Shown: one piece after another, positions 1 to 9,254 of the stretch
How positions within the stretch are numbered: position 1 is the first letter of the stretch
Layout of the letters: each line of letters begins with the position of its first letter
DNA from: Prorocentrum cordatum
Lineage: Eukaryota; Sar; Dinophyceae; Prorocentrales; Prorocentraceae
NCBI GenBank assembly: GCA_963575745.1
Contig: CAUYUJ010003862.1
Span: forward strand, 12,501-64,761
DNA: 52,261 nt
Direction of reading: 5' to 3'
The notes under the pieces: model-generated
The model's database searches: none
The model's input: only the letters and a program-made list of their open reading frames with translations
Told to the model about the DNA's origin: nothing
Made by a program: the position numbers and the translations under genes

Positions 1-28
1 CTCGGCGAGGCGCAGCTCAGGAGGGAAC

Positions 29-172
29 GACACGCACAGACACAACTCGTCGTCGAATCCCAGGACGATATGGGAAAACATAGGGGAAGGGGGGGGGAAG
101 GCAAAACCCAGAACATATGGGAAAACATGGAGAATCCTGTGATTTGTGTCTATTTCTTTGTGTGTCCCAGGG
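29..172 (+). repeat. Dispersed repeat B, copy 1
   Basis: First of five copies (others at 828-972, 38207-38352, 40653-40810, 48386-48541) of a ~150-bp AT-richer repeat. Shared landmarks, in order: CAGGAGGG, a CACAGACACAA block, CCCAGGA, two ATGGGAAAA blocks, a run of G, and a TTTGTGTGTCCCAGGGCCC end. All copies have the same orientation. Minus-strand frames shift between copies, so it is not coding. Confidence 0.8.
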
Positions 173-360
173 CCCCTTCCGCAGCCGCTGGAAGGCGGCC
201 CGCGGCCACGGAGGCCCCCCGTGGAGCCCTCGCGGCGTCACCCCGGGCGGCCCGGTCGAGACACCGACCGCACCTCTGCCCTCCAGAAGTCTTTAGTTTT
301 GAACCCCCCCCCCCTGGAGCTCTCGGCGGTGAATAAACTGGCCCTCCTCCCTCCCTCCCT

Positions 361-470
361 CCTCCTTCTCGTCCTCTTCCTCCTCCTCCTCCTCCTCCTC
401 CTCCTCCTCCTCCTCATAACGTTCCTCCTCCTCCTCCTCCTCCTCCGCCTCTTCCTCCTCCTCATAACCG
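361..470. repeat. (TCC/CTC)n tract
   Basis: Almost uninterrupted CTC triplets, then a short CATAACG interruption and more CTC. Reading frames through it are polyLeu/polySer/polyPro or, on the other strand, polyGlu/polyArg, and are not credible genes. Confidence 0.95.
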
Positions 471-827
471 TACCCGAAGAGCCTCGGAGTCACGGCGTTG
501 GCAAGCGCACCATTCGATAGGAAACGACCAGGTGCACATACAAATGGCGCGAGAGATCTTCTCGTTCTCTACATGGACAGATCATACGGAAAAGCTGTTC
601 GACTTGAGCCGTGCACTTTCTTACTGGCGTGATCTTCGGAACTTGACTCAAGCTGTGGGCAAGCTGCGGAGCTAACGCGCACACCACTCGATAGGCAGTG
701 ACCCCGGAGAGGTCCCGGCGAGGCGCTGCGCTGGCGGGAGGGTCGCATCCCGAGGCGCGGATCCCCCAAAATGTCAGCCTGTGGTGTGCAAGTGGCTACC
801 CCCCCCTCCCCAGGGGCTGATGCGTAT
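471..827. other. No recognised feature
   Basis: Mixed-composition sequence between a CTC tract and repeat B copy 2. I see no convincing exon, RNA gene or repeat match in the window. Confidence 0.6.
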
Positions 828-972
828 CAGGAGGGGAAAAAACACACAGACACAATTAATCTTCGATTTCCAGGAAAATATGGGAAAATATGGGAAGTGG
901 GGGGGAAGACAAAAACCCAGAAAATATTTGACAATATGGGGGATCCTGTTATTTGTGTGTATTGATGTGTGT
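828..972 (+). repeat. Dispersed repeat B, copy 2
   Basis: Close match to the other B copies: TCAGGAGGGGAAAAAAC start, ACACAATTAATC block, CCAGGAAAATATGGG twice, GGAAGACA, and TTTGTGTGTATTGATGTGTG near the end. Confidence 0.85.
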
Positions 973-1184
973 GTCCTAAGGACCCTTCAGAGTAGACCCC
1001 GCGGGGCGCAAAACCTTCTTCTCGATCGCTCACACGCGCCAGGGGGTCGTCGCTGGCGCCGCCGAGGGGATCATGTACCACCCTGCATGACAGCCTCAAG
1101 ACGATTGCCTTTCGTATAGAAGTTGTTATAGGGGTATTGAACCTCCGAGGCAGATTTTTTCTCCCTCTCAGGCGTCGTCGTCGT

Positions 1185-1316
1185 CTTCTTTTTCGTACTT
1201 GTCGTCGTCGTCGTCGTCGCATTTGTCGTCGTCATCGCCCTCGTCGAGTACAGCCGGCCTACGCAGCATCCCCCCACCCCTTAGGACATCCGCAGTGCGT
1301 CGTCGTCGTCGCGTCA

Positions 1317-1347
<31 letters not shown>

Positions 1348-1590
1348 TGCCGCGGCCGTCGTCGTCGTCGTCGTCGTCGTCGTCTTCGTCGTCGTCGTCG
1401 TCGTCGTCTTCGTTGTCTAATCTACAGCGAGCCCGCGCAGCCCCCCCCCCTTAGGGCATCCGCAGTGCGTCGTCGTCGTCGTCGCCGCCGCCATCGCCGT
1501 CTGCCGTCCGGCGTCCTTCGTTTTCGTCCTCGTCCTCCTCGTCATCGTCTTCGTTTTCGCGCACGTTTTCGTCCTCGTCGTCGTCGTCGT
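1185..1590. repeat. Degenerate (GTC)n tracts
   Basis: Three blocks of GTC triplets (about 1195-1245, 1303-1420 and 1465-1590) separated by short unique stretches. The separators at about 1262 and 1441 share CCCCCCACCCCTTAGG-like sequence followed by CATCCGCAGTGCGTCGTC, so this is partly a local duplication. Confidence 0.85.
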
Positions 1591-1642
1591 CGACGACTAC
1601 AGAGACCACGACAGCGGTGGGGAGGAGGACTGCCCGCCTTGC

Positions 1643-1843
1643 TCGGGTCGGACGACAGCCTGGGGAAGGAAAGGGGGGGGGTGCGAAACCTGCTGCGCGC
1701 AGCTGGTTTCGGTCGCCCCGTCGAGGGGCCACTCCTCGATGCGTGGCCGTTTTCGGCGCCAGGCGGTGCTCGTCAACATCAGCAATGTGAGCTGCTGGGG
1801 GGCAAATCCTTGCGTGGCCACGCCCCTCTTTCGTCCAGCCCGC
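1643..1843. mobile_element. TIR element family T, copy 1 (TSD CTTGC)
   Basis: 201-bp element. Left end TCGGGTCGGACGACAG; right end, reverse-complemented, gives GCGGGCTGGACGAAAG. Direct repeats CTTGC flank it at 1638-1642 and 1844-1848. The interior (GCAGCTGGTTTCGG, GAGGGGCC, CTCGATGC) matches family T copy 2 at 12374-12568. No coding capacity, so non-autonomous (MITE-like). Confidence 0.75.
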
Positions 1844-1848
1844 CTTGC

Positions 1849-2317
1849 TCGCGGGCCCGCGCGGCAGCTGGCGCCCCCCTGGCTGCGGCCAGGGCGAAGG
1901 AACGCATCGGCTCGGCAGAAGCACCACGGACAGTGCGGGGGCGAGCGCCGACAGCAGTTCTTCTTCGTTTCGAGCAGGTGTCGCCCTGGCTTGCGGTCCC
2001 TGCTTCTGCCGCCTTTGCCTCTCGCCCCTCCCCTCCCTCAGTCTGTGCTGTGTGTCGCCTTCCCGCTGGCGGCTGGGCGTCGGCGCCAATCATCAGCGCC
2101 GCTGCCGTTTGCAATCTGGCAAGTGCCACCCCGCGATTCGCCCGAGCAGGGGAAATATTTGTTTTAAACACGCGCCCCCATATATTTGTTCATCACAAGC
2201 TGACCTTAGGGAAGTCCTCGCGACTGCACCTGCGCGGCCCGGCCGAGGCCCGATGACTGGGCCAGTCACCGCCAGCGCTGGTTTGGGTGCGTGTTGTTTT
2301 GTTGCGCTTCTGTATAC
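1849..2317. other. No recognised feature
   Basis: GC-rich unique sequence turning AT-richer near 2150-2320. No gene or repeat match found. Confidence 0.5.
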
Positions 2318-2350
2318 ATACACACATATATATATATATATGTATATATA
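2318..2350. repeat. (TA)n / CACATATA tract
   Basis: Short TATATATA run next to CATACACACA. Similar short TA tracts occur at about 26617-26650 and 51164-51237. Confidence 0.85.
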
Positions 2351-2399
2351 GATTTGTATGCATAGAACAGTTACACCTGTAATTGTTATGGTTGGAAAA

Positions 2400-2532
2400 C
2401 ACACGTGCGATCACAACCATAACCACAAACACAACCGCGACCGCAACTGCAACCCCAACCGCAAACACAATCACAATCACACACAAACGCACCAACACGA
2501 AAACAAACAAACGCACACACAAACAAAAACAA
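2400..2532. repeat. Degenerate AACCRCAA/CACAAA repeat
   Basis: Hexamer-like A/C-only runs (AACCATAACCACAAACACAA and variants), pyrimidine C only on this strand. Low complexity, non-coding. Confidence 0.7.
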
Positions 2533-2679
2533 AAAGAGTACGCCGATAACTGACGAACGCGCCTGGGATTTCTTGAGCCCCTAGGCGGTTCGCCCCTCGC
2601 TGATGTCCCCCCCCGCTACCGTTGCCCCGTACCCTACCTCCGGGACTTCCCTCTCTGAGGCCGAAACCATGTCGACCCC

Positions 2680-2835
2680 CACGATTCGATCCGGTTCGAC
2701 TTCGATTGGTTCCGATTCCGATTCGATTCGCTTTCTGTTGCGATGCTCGATTTCCACGTCGCTTCGGTTCCGATTCGATTTGGTCCGGTTCCGATACGAT
2801 TCGGTTTCGGGCTCCGACCAGGATTTCGGTATCTC
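2680..2835. repeat. Degenerate (TTCCGATTCGAT)n minisatellite
   Basis: Repeated GATTCGATTCCGGTTCGATT-type units of about 6 or 12 bp. A comparable GTTCGACTCAAG-type array lies at 51662-51785. Confidence 0.75.
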
Positions 2836-2975
2836 ACTGGGGGCTTTACTAGCCGCGATTCCTGGCGACGCGACTTCTCCCAACATGGCCGCCGATGTCC
2901 GCCGGTCCGCACTGTTTCGATCGCCGATTCGACACATGGGCTCGATTCTGGGCGCTACCCCCACCCTATGCTTAA

Positions 2976-3126
2976 GTCGGGCCTGTCCCTCAGCAGGAGG
3001 AATATTCAAAAATTGTCAAAGGAAGTGGTATGGGGACTATTGTTTGATATGTTTGAGCATTTGGGAACTACTTTCTATTATGCTTTATTTTTCGCCCGAA
3101 ATCACCCTGCAGGGGGCAGGCCCGAC
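2976..3126. mobile_element. TIR element family A, copy 2976
   Basis: Starts GTCGGGCCTGTCCCTCAGCA then GGAGGAATATTC and ends CCCTGCAGGGGGCAGGCCCGAC, giving imperfect TIRs of about 25 bp. The interior contains TATGGGGACTATTG, resembling the copy at 49692. Preceded by CTTAA. No ORF. Confidence 0.8.
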
Positions 3127-3257
3127 CCAACCCTATGCCCATCCCACCCTACGGCCAAGACGTCGAACCAAGGAACAGGTTGGGTTCGGAAGGGGCTCGA
3201 TGCTACACAGGTCCTTTTTAGGGTTGCTTCTCCAGCGGTTTTGGGGCTGTCCGTCAG

Positions 3258-3390
3258 CGTCGACTAGCGTCTGGTAGGCGATGAGGTAGCGCCGATCTAG
3301 CGTTGGCCAGCGTCGATTCAGCTTCGATACGCGTCGATTCGCAAGAGCCACTTAAAAGGGTATGGGAGGCTCGCGTGAGTTGCCACCGAA
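3258..3390 (+). repeat. Repeat P, copy 1
   Basis: Matches 46553-46671: GCGTCGACTAGCGTCTGGTA start, GCGCCGA, TTCGCAAGAGCCA, GTGGGAGGC/ATGGGAGGC, and GAGTTGCCACCG end. In the second copy this end supplies the 3' splice site of GST intron 1. Confidence 0.75.
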
Positions 3391-3400
3391 GGAGAGGTCC

Positions 3401-3525
3401 TCCTCCTGATCCTCCTCCTCCTCCTCCTCCTCCTACTCCTCCTCCTCCTCGTTCCTCCTCGTTCCTCCTCATCTTCCTCCTCTTCTTCCTCCTCCTCCTC
3501 GTTCCTCCTCGTTCGCCCTCCTCGC
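3401..3525. repeat. (CTC/TCC)n tract
   Basis: CTC triplets with a few GTT and TCT interruptions, directly 5' of a high-GC3 exon-like segment. Confidence 0.95.
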
Positions 3526-3526
3526 T

Positions 3527-3736
3527 GAATGGGAGCAGCCAGACGTTTGGGCACCGCCGCCCCCCCCACAACACTGGCTGGACAACGCCCAGCGGCCGCC
3601 GCCCGACCCCCGCAGCACGCCGCCGCCGGCGGCCGCGCCGGGCACGCCGCCGCCGCACGGGCTGTCCTCCGTGCGGGACCTGGACGGGGGCACCACGGCG
3701 GGGCAGGAGCCACGCCATGCCGGGGGGCCCACCTAG
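3527..3736 (+). CDS. Possible 3'-terminal exon, unknown protein
   Basis: This frame has no start Met and runs from the end of a CTC tract to TAG at 3734-3736, about 69 residues. It begins EWEQPDVWAPPPPPQHWLDN and is rich in Pro, Asp, Trp and Gln. Third positions are almost all G or C, unlike the surrounding repeat DNA. A GCAG at about 3535-3538 could be a splice acceptor. The start is undefined and I recognise no family. It could be a chance frame in GC-rich DNA. Confidence 0.3.
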   Translation, partial: EWEQPDVWAPPPPPQHWLDNAQRPPPDPRSTPPPAAAPGTPPPHGLSSVRDLDGGTTAGQEPRHAGGPT

Positions 3737-3744
3737 ATCTCCCG

Positions 3745-3794
3745 GAGATCCAAATCCCAAGAATCAAGATCTTGATTCTTGGGATTTGGATCTC
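3745..3794. repeat. Perfect 50-bp palindrome
   Basis: The left 25 bases (GAGATCCAAATCCCAAGAAT then CAAGA) are followed by their exact reverse complement, with no spacer. Partial copies of the arm follow at 3801-3816 and 3821-3862. Confidence 0.97.
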
Positions 3795-3893
3795 GTCTTC
3801 TTGGGATTTGGATCTCGGCGGAATCAAGATCTTGATTCTTGGGATCCTGATTCTTGGGATTTGGAAGAATCGAGATTCTTCAAAACGCAAACT

Positions 3894-3925
3894 GCGAAAA
3901 CCGTCCGTCGACGGACGGTTTTCGC
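3894..3925. repeat. Perfect 32-bp palindrome
   Basis: GCGAAAACCGTCCGTC followed at once by its exact reverse complement, 100 bp from the 50-bp palindrome. Confidence 0.97.
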
Positions 3926-3930
3926 AATCT

Positions 3931-4018
3931 TCGGCCCCTAGGGGCCCTCGCCAGGCCCCGGGACCCAGGATGGACAGCCGGTCCTGGAGAATGGGTCCAC
4001 CCTTCTGGGACCCGGCGT
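3931..4018 (+). repeat. Dispersed repeat N, copy
   Basis: GGCCCCTAGGGGCCCTCGCC then GCCCCGGGACCCAGGATGG and AGCCGGTCCTGGAGAATGGG. Related copies are at 43181-43262, 45190-45250 and 49395-49500 in this orientation, and at 40085-40140, 42400-42510 and 43312-43403 reversed. Confidence 0.65.
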
Positions 4019-4021
4019 GGG

Positions 4022-4152
4022 AAGGAGGACGAGGAGGAGGAGGAGGAGGAGGAAGAGGAGGAGGAGGAGGAGGAGGAGGAGGAAGAGGAGGAGGAGGAGG
4101 AGGAGGAGGAGGAGGAAGAAGAGGAGGAGGAGGAGGAGGAGGAGGAGGACGA
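4022..4152. repeat. (GGA)n tract
   Basis: About 130 bp of GGA with rare GAA interruptions. Confidence 0.97.
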
Positions 4153-4265
4153 CATCGGATCTCTGGGAACCACGAGACGTCTTTGTTAAGGGTCCGGCGA
4201 CGGTCCCGGTTCTCGGGCTTTTGACCCCCTTTCCCCCCCCCCCTTCCCCCAGGAGCACCTGACCT

Positions 4266-4440
4266 TGATGGACCCATTTTCCACCACCACTACCATAGGT
4301 AGGAGGAGGAGGAGGAGGAGGAGGAGGAGTAGGAGGAGGAGGAGGAGGAGGAGGAGGAGGAGGAGGAGGAGGAGGACCTCCTCATCCTCTCTTCTCCCAA
4401 GTCCTGCATATGGTAGTGGTGGTGGAAAATTTGCCCATCA
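4266..4440. mobile_element. TIR element AA, copy 1, with (GGA)n core (TSD GACCT)
   Basis: Left end TGATGGACCCATTTTCCACC then ACCACTACCATA; right end TATGGTAGTGGTGGTGG then AAAATTTGCCCATCA, its near-exact inverse (about 30-bp TIRs). GACCT is duplicated directly outside both ends (4261-4265 and 4441-4445). The 175-bp element carries a ~75-bp GGA tract (4299-4375) between the TIRs. Related elements lie at 22015-22160 and 47409-47682. Confidence 0.85.
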
Positions 4441-4445
4441 GACCT

Positions 4446-4724
4446 TGCCGGTTGTGTAGGTCCGGGGTGGGGGGGGTGGGGGCGCGGGCGAATGCAGGGC
4501 TGCCCACAGCGCGAAGGTTAGATTATCGGCCGGCCCCCTCCCCCCCCGAATTACCTGGGCTATCGTCGATAACAAAGAGACAGTCTCCTCGCGCAGTGAA
4601 CACGTCGCGACGGAAGGCTTTCCCCACATCCAAAGTGGGGTTATTGTTTTCGTTGGACACCCTCCGCGCAAGAACCTCCCTCCCTCTCTCGGCCTCACTC
4701 ACGCATTCACCCCGTCATCGGTCA
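4446..4724. other. No recognised feature
   Basis: Unique sequence with short C and G runs. No exon or repeat match found. Confidence 0.5.
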
Positions 4725-4880
4725 TCATCACCATCGGTCATCACCATCACCACCATCATCATCATACTCCGTCACTCACCATCGGTCACCATCACCATCG
4801 GCCATCGATCATCATCATCATCATTATCATCATCAGCAACAGCAGCAGCAGTATTACCACCACCGCCATCATCATACCCA
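4725..4880. repeat. Degenerate (CATCAC/ATC)n tract
   Basis: CATCAC, CATCATCAT and CAGCAGCAG units mixed with CGGTCATC units. Confidence 0.85.
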
Positions 4881-5053
4881 GTCGCACATCACACACTCTC
4901 TCTCATCACTCAGCATCATCAAGCGGGAGCCTCGTCTGCGAGTGAACTGTGAAGAAGTCTCAGACAGGAGCCCCCTCCCTATGGGGCCCGCACTTCATGT
5001 TGGTAATCCGAGAGGGTCCAGCCCCCGTGCCTCCTCCTTCTGCCTCTCCTCCC

Positions 5054-5054
5054 C

Positions 5055-5091
<37 letters not shown>

Positions 5092-5152
5092 TTCGACGAC
5101 GGAGGCGGCGACCATAGCAACGACGACCACGACGACGACGACCACGACGACC

Positions 5153-5189
<37 letters not shown>

Positions 5190-5215
5190 CGACGGCGACG
5201 ACGACGGCCACCGCA
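5054..5215. repeat. (GAC)n tract
   Basis: GAC triplets with GGC, CAC and TTC interruptions. The polyAsp/polyThr frames are tract artefacts. Confidence 0.95.
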
Positions 5216-5282
5216 GCGGCAGGAGCGTCAGGATACACACTTTTCGAGGCTGTCTTCAGCATCGACGATGGTTTGTAGCAGG

Positions 5283-5462
5283 CCTCGAGAGCGGCGACAT
5301 ATTTGTTTTTCGCAGCCCTTCCAGGGATGGGGAGTTCCCGTTTGTGTCTGCGTGGGGTCCCACTGTGCTGGCTCACCCAGCAGCCCTCGAAAGTGGCGAC
5401 AGTTTCACACTTTGCAGCTGCCCAGTGATGGCGAGTTCCCGTTTGGGTCTGCGTGGGGCCCC
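5283..5462 (+). repeat. 102-bp tandem duplication
   Basis: CCTCGAGAGCGGCGACA at 5283 recurs as CCTCGAAAGTGGCGACA at 5385. Both are followed by a diverged stretch and then GAGTTCCCGTTTG and GTCTGCGTGGGG. A single-base indel breaks any shared frame. Confidence 0.7.
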
Positions 5463-5984
5463 TCTTGGCGGTCCCTCAGCAGGCAGGTGCAGGCAGGCGA
5501 GGGGGGGACAGACGGCGGAAGGAGGAGAACGGAAGACTGGAGACCCATTGTTTCATTCAAAACGAAAAACCAGGGGAGCGTTGAAAACAAAAACTCAGGG
5601 TGTGTCGCGGGGCGGGGCGTCGGCGGTTCGCGAGGCTCGAGCGCCAATGTAACGAAGGACGCCGCAGGCGCCAGCTTCTCTTCAGCACGATCAGCCCGCC
5701 TCATGCGGCGATTCGATAGCCTTCAGTTCAGTGTTGTTGGAGGGTCGCCTGTGGGTCGCGGCTGAGTCGTGGGCGTGAGTCGCGGTTATGGGTTGCCGGT
5801 GGATCGCGGGTGGGTGGCGGGATGGTCGGGGGTCGTTCGCAGGCGGGTCGCGGGTTGGGCCGAGGGGATCGTGAAGCGGGTCGTGGAGGCGACCATGAAG
5901 AAGACGACGGCAAAAACACAACACAGCCAGGATCGGCACGACGGAACTCTTTGTCGGCCACGCGCCCGGGGACAATGTGAGACC
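5463..5984. other. No recognised feature
   Basis: Includes a degenerate GGGTCGCGGGTTGG-type run (5755-5880). No gene seen. Confidence 0.5.
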
Positions 5985-6182
5985 GTTCGGAAAGAATGGG
6001 TCTTATGCCCAACAGCGGTTCCTGTTCATTCTGAACAGGGCTCGCTGTCCGCGCCGCCGCGGCCTGTGTCCATTCGAGACAGGAGGCCGCCCGCCCAACA
6101 GCGGCCGCTGTTGGCTTGGGACAACATTTGTTGTTGGGCATTGTACACATTCTTTCGGTACCCATTTCGGGTGTCCAAACCC
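5985..6182. mobile_element. TIR-like element family D, copy 1
   Basis: About 75-80% identical to 12602-12803. Left arm CGGAAAGAATGGG and GCCCAACAGC; right arm TTGTTGTTGGGCATTGTAC and CATTC...CGGTACCCATTTCGGG, which are inverted copies. It contains the perfect palindrome CCAACAGCGGCCGCTGTTGG at about 6096-6115. It ends about 210 bp before the RCC1 gene start and may lie in its leader or an intron. Confidence 0.7.
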
Positions 6183-6394
6183 TCGCCACGATACGCGTAA
6201 GTAAGTGCCACTCTGCGGGACTCTGCTCCGCTGCGCTCCCGCGACCGCGCCCCCTCCCGCCTCTCCGCCCCTGGCCCGCGGCCGCCCCGCTCGAGCCGCG
6301 GCCCCCGCGGGGCTCCGAGGCGCCCCCCGCCCGGCTGGCCCCGCTCGCCGCGGCAGGCCGCGCGCCCCTCCCGCCCCGGCCTATACTATTACGG

Positions 6395-7540
6395 ATGGTC
6401 GACGCGGGTTGGCAACACACGGTGCTGCTCCGGAGCGACGGCACTGTCGCAGCCTTCGGCGACAATGAGGGAGGCCAGTGCGACGTGCCGGCGCTGGAGG
6501 GAGGCGTGACCTACACGCACGTCGCCGCGGGTGCGTGCCACACGGTCCTGCTCCGGAGCGACGGCACGGTCGCAGCCTTCGGCGGCGACAATGAGGAAGG
6601 CCAGTGCGACGTGCCGGCGCTGGAGGGAGGCGTGACCTACACGCACGTCGCCGCGGGTACCTACCACACGGTCCTGCTCCAGAGCGACGGCACGGTCGCA
6701 GCCTTCGGCCGCAATGAGGGAGGCCAGTGCGACGCGCCGGCGCTGGAGGGAGGCGTGACCTACACGCACGTCGCCGCGGGTGCGTTCCACACGGTACTGC
6801 TCCGGAGCGACGGCACGGTCGCAGCCTGCGGCGAGAATTCGTTCGGCCAGTGCGCTGTGCCGGCGCTGGAGGGAGGCGTGACCTACACCCACGTCGCCGC
6901 GGGTATCTTCCACACGGTCCTGCTCCGGAGCGACGGCACGGTCGCAGCCTTCGGCGACAATGAAGGAGGCCAGTGCGACGTGCCGGCGCTGGAGGGAGGC
7001 GTGACCTACACGCACGTCGCCGCGGGTGCGTGCCACACGGTCCTGCTCCGGAGCGACGGCACGGTCGCAGCCTTCGGCGGCCACAATGAGCAAGGCCAGT
7101 GCGACGTGCCGGCGCTGGAGGGAGGCGTGACCTACACGCACGTCGCCGCGGGTGCGTACCAGATGGTCCTGCTCCGGAGCGACGGCACGGTCGCAGCCTG
7201 CGGTTACAATGAGGAAGGCCAGTGCGACGTGCCGGCGCTGGAGGGAGGCGTGACCTATACCGCGCGCCTGTTTGGAGTTAAGCTGCTCCTGCAGGCATCA
7301 TTCGACGGCGGCTCACTGCGCTTTTTGACCTTGGGCGGGGTGGAGCGCTGCCGACTCCTGGCCGCCCCTGGTGCTCTGCTCGCAGATGTGCACCACCAGC
7401 TGCTGGCTGAGCATACCGCAGGGAGGCTGGGCCAAGGATTCGACCGCGTCGACGCCGTCCTGCCAGAGAGGCTTCTCCTGAGTGAGGTCTCGGCCGACGA
7501 GACCGTCGCAGAGGTTTTTGGGCCCGCTCAGCGCGGCTAG
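6395..7540 (+). CDS. RCC1-repeat (seven-blade beta-propeller) protein
   Basis: 381 residues from the ATG at 6395, which opens the first repeat (MVDAGWQHTVLL). An upstream in-frame extension to 6116 runs through repeat D and is Pro/Ala-rich, so I reject it as the start. Seven RCC1-type blades of 41-42 residues follow, each with the pattern VAAG-x(2)-HTVLLRSDGTVAA-FG-x-N-x(2)-GQCDVPALEGGVTYTH. Seven is the number needed to close a propeller. The C-terminal ~90 residues are not RCC1: FGVKLLLQASFDGGSLRFLT, a GGVERCRLLAAPGALLADV stretch, then VLPERLLLSEVSADETVAEV, which may be a small ubiquitin-like fold (inference). RCC1 propellers act as chromatin/Ran exchange factors or as adaptor domains in HERC and UVR8 proteins. 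Loop residues vary, so a specific function cannot be assigned. No intron is visible. The blades are nearly identical in DNA, indicating recent expansion or conversion. Confidence 0.85.
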   Translation: MVDAGWQHTVLLRSDGTVAAFGDNEGGQCDVPALEGGVTYTHVAAGACHTVLLRSDGTVAAFGGDNEEGQCDVPALEGGVTYTHVAAGTYHTVLLQSDGTVAAFGRNEGGQCDAPALEGGVTYTHVAAGAFHTVLLRSDGTVAACGENSFGQCAVPALEGGVTYTHVAAGIFHTVLLRSDGTVAAFGDNEGGQCDVPALEGGVTYTHVAAGACHTVLLRSDGTVAAFGGHNEQGQCDVPALEGGVTYTHVAAGAYQMVLLRSDGTVAACGYNEEGQCDVPALEGGVTYTARLFGVKLLLQASFDGGSLRFLTLGGVERCRLLAAPGALLADVHHQLLAEHTAGRLGQGFDRVDAVLPERLLLSEVSADETVAEVFGPAQRG

Positions 7541-7925
7541 AAGCAGAAACGCCTGGCTCGGCGGTCCTCCTGTTCTTCTCGAAGGGGGTGATGGGGGCGA
7601 ATAGCCCAGGGGCGGGACCCCTTTCCATTATTAGACAACTCTTCGTCCGACTACCAGACGTGCTGGCGGGGCGTGCCAGGCGTTTCGCCTGAGACTTCCT
7701 CCACTTTCATGACCCCGAAGCTTTAAGTTTCTCATCGTTTCAGGGGTGGAGAAAGCTTGCTTCTTCACAATGAGGATCCTTCCTGAGGGCCGCGCGCGTT
7801 CGTCTGCAACGTAACTACCTATCCAGTTGCCTTCGGCCCACCCCGCCACCGCGCCTGGGTTGTCAGTCAGAGGAGGTGGAGGTGGAGGTGAAGGTGGTGG
7901 AGGAGGAGGAGGTGGAGAATGCCTG
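7541..7925. other. RCC1 3' flank
   Basis: Unique sequence after the stop codon, then a short GGAGGTGGAGGTG run at 7869-7918. No AATAAA-type signal stands out, and dinoflagellates do not rely on one. Confidence 0.5.
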
Positions 7926-8235
7926 GTAGGATCTGTTGGGGGCCCTCTCGGAGGCCTCTCGGGAGCGGCTTTTGGGGCGGCGTTGGGGGCCCCTCGGGGG
8001 CCTCTTGAGGTGGGGTCTCCTCGGGGGGGGCTTTTCGCGGGGGGCACCTCGGGGGCCTCTTCAGGGGGGGGGTCTTGGGCCATCTTGGGGCGGGGGGCTC
8101 GACGTGTCGTTTCAGGGTCCCCCTCTTGAGGTCCCTCCTGGGGCTGTCCCAGGGGCCTCTTGAGACCCTCGGGGGCTCCTGGGCCGTGTTTGGGCGATCT
8201 TGGGCGCTTCTTGGGCCGTCTTGGGCGCTCTGAAG
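7926..8235 (+). repeat. Repeat S: degenerate (TCTTGGGGGCCT)n
   Basis: Irregular 12-15-bp units built on CTCTTGGGGGCC or TCTTGGGCC. The same repeat recurs at 25180-25330, 27285-27450, 34325-34685, 34780-34960 and 45357-46110, always on this strand. Confidence 0.8.
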
Positions 8236-8671
8236 GCTATGAAGGCGGCAATGCGAACACCACACAGAGCCTTTTGATTTAGACAATGTTTGGCATCTTG
8301 GGCCGCTCGCTCTACTGGACTTCCAAGACAGCCCAGGAGGCGCCCGAGAGGGTTCCAGTACGGTCCTTGGGTCATCTTGGGCCATGCCAAACATGCATGT
8401 CGGGACCACCGAGCTCTTGGCTCTGGCAGAGTTACGCGAGCAACCCCACAAGCGCGCAGGAGCGCCCGCAACTCCGGGCCACGGACCGCTAAATAAATGG
8501 ATAAGACAAGACAGGGAAGCGCCGGTTTTGTCCGTGGTGCTCGTAGGGGGGAACGGATGAGAAGGATGATGGCGACGCCAAGGCGGCGGATGACGAGGCT
8601 GAGAGCGTGGATGACGGGGAGGACAGCGAGGGAAGCAGGAGGACAGCGAGTCGGAAGGCAAGCGCTAGAGC
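8236..8671. other. Decayed repeat S edge and unique DNA
   Basis: The first part (to about 8400) retains scattered TCTTGGGCC units. The rest shows nothing I recognise. Confidence 0.45.
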
Positions 8672-8805
8672 GAGGAGGAGGAGGAGGAGGAGGAGGAGGA
8701 GGAGGAGGAGGAGGAGGAGGAGGAGGAGGAGGAGGAGGAGGAGGAGGAGGAGGAGGAAGGAGGAGGAGGAGGAGGAAGAGGAGGAGGAGGAGGAGGATCA
8801 GGAGG
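8672..8805. repeat. (GGA)n tract
   Basis: Near-perfect GGA for 130 bp. A CTC tract of opposite polarity follows at 8948-9038, so the two could base-pair as arms of a large hairpin. Confidence 0.97.
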
Positions 8806-8947
8806 AGACACATTTCGAAAAATCTTGGCCTCGCTCGGTGCAGTCCGGCCTCGTGGCCCCCAGGCTGCGTCCGACAGTCTTCCCCGGCGCGGGCCTCCCA
8901 GGAGCCGCCTCTCCCAAGCGGCGGCGCCTAGGAGCAGTGCCAGGCGC

Positions 8948-9038
8948 CATCCTCCTCCTCCTCCTCCTCCTCCTCCCTCCTCCTCCTCCTCCTCCTCCTC
9001 CTCCTCCTCCTCCTCCTCCTCCTCCTCCTCCTCCTCCT
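8948..9038. repeat. (CTC)n tract
   Basis: CTC triplets with one CTCCCTCC interruption. Opposite strand polarity to 8672-8805. Confidence 0.97.
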
Positions 9039-9254
9039 GCCGCTCGGATACATCGCGCGGACCGGTTCTTCCCTGGCGGCCAGAGCGCGAAATTGCTTCG
9101 GATCCTCCTCCGTTCCGACGACGACGCCGAAAGCAGCGATAACGACGACGACGACGACGGTCAATACGGCCACCGAAGCTGCAGTAGCGACGCAAGGGGT
9201 GAGAGGGCAGGGGATGGGGAGGGACGGAAGGATGGCGGAGGAGAGAAGGAGCAG

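Noticed and set aside
827-1222. Minus-strand frames in repeat B (FPYFPGNRRLIVSV or FSWESTINCV)
   Set aside because: Different copies are open in different frames, so there is no conserved protein.
6116-6394. Upstream in-frame extension of the RCC1 gene
   Set aside because: It runs through repeat D and a Pro/Ala/Arg-rich GC stretch; the first blade starts at the Met at 6395.
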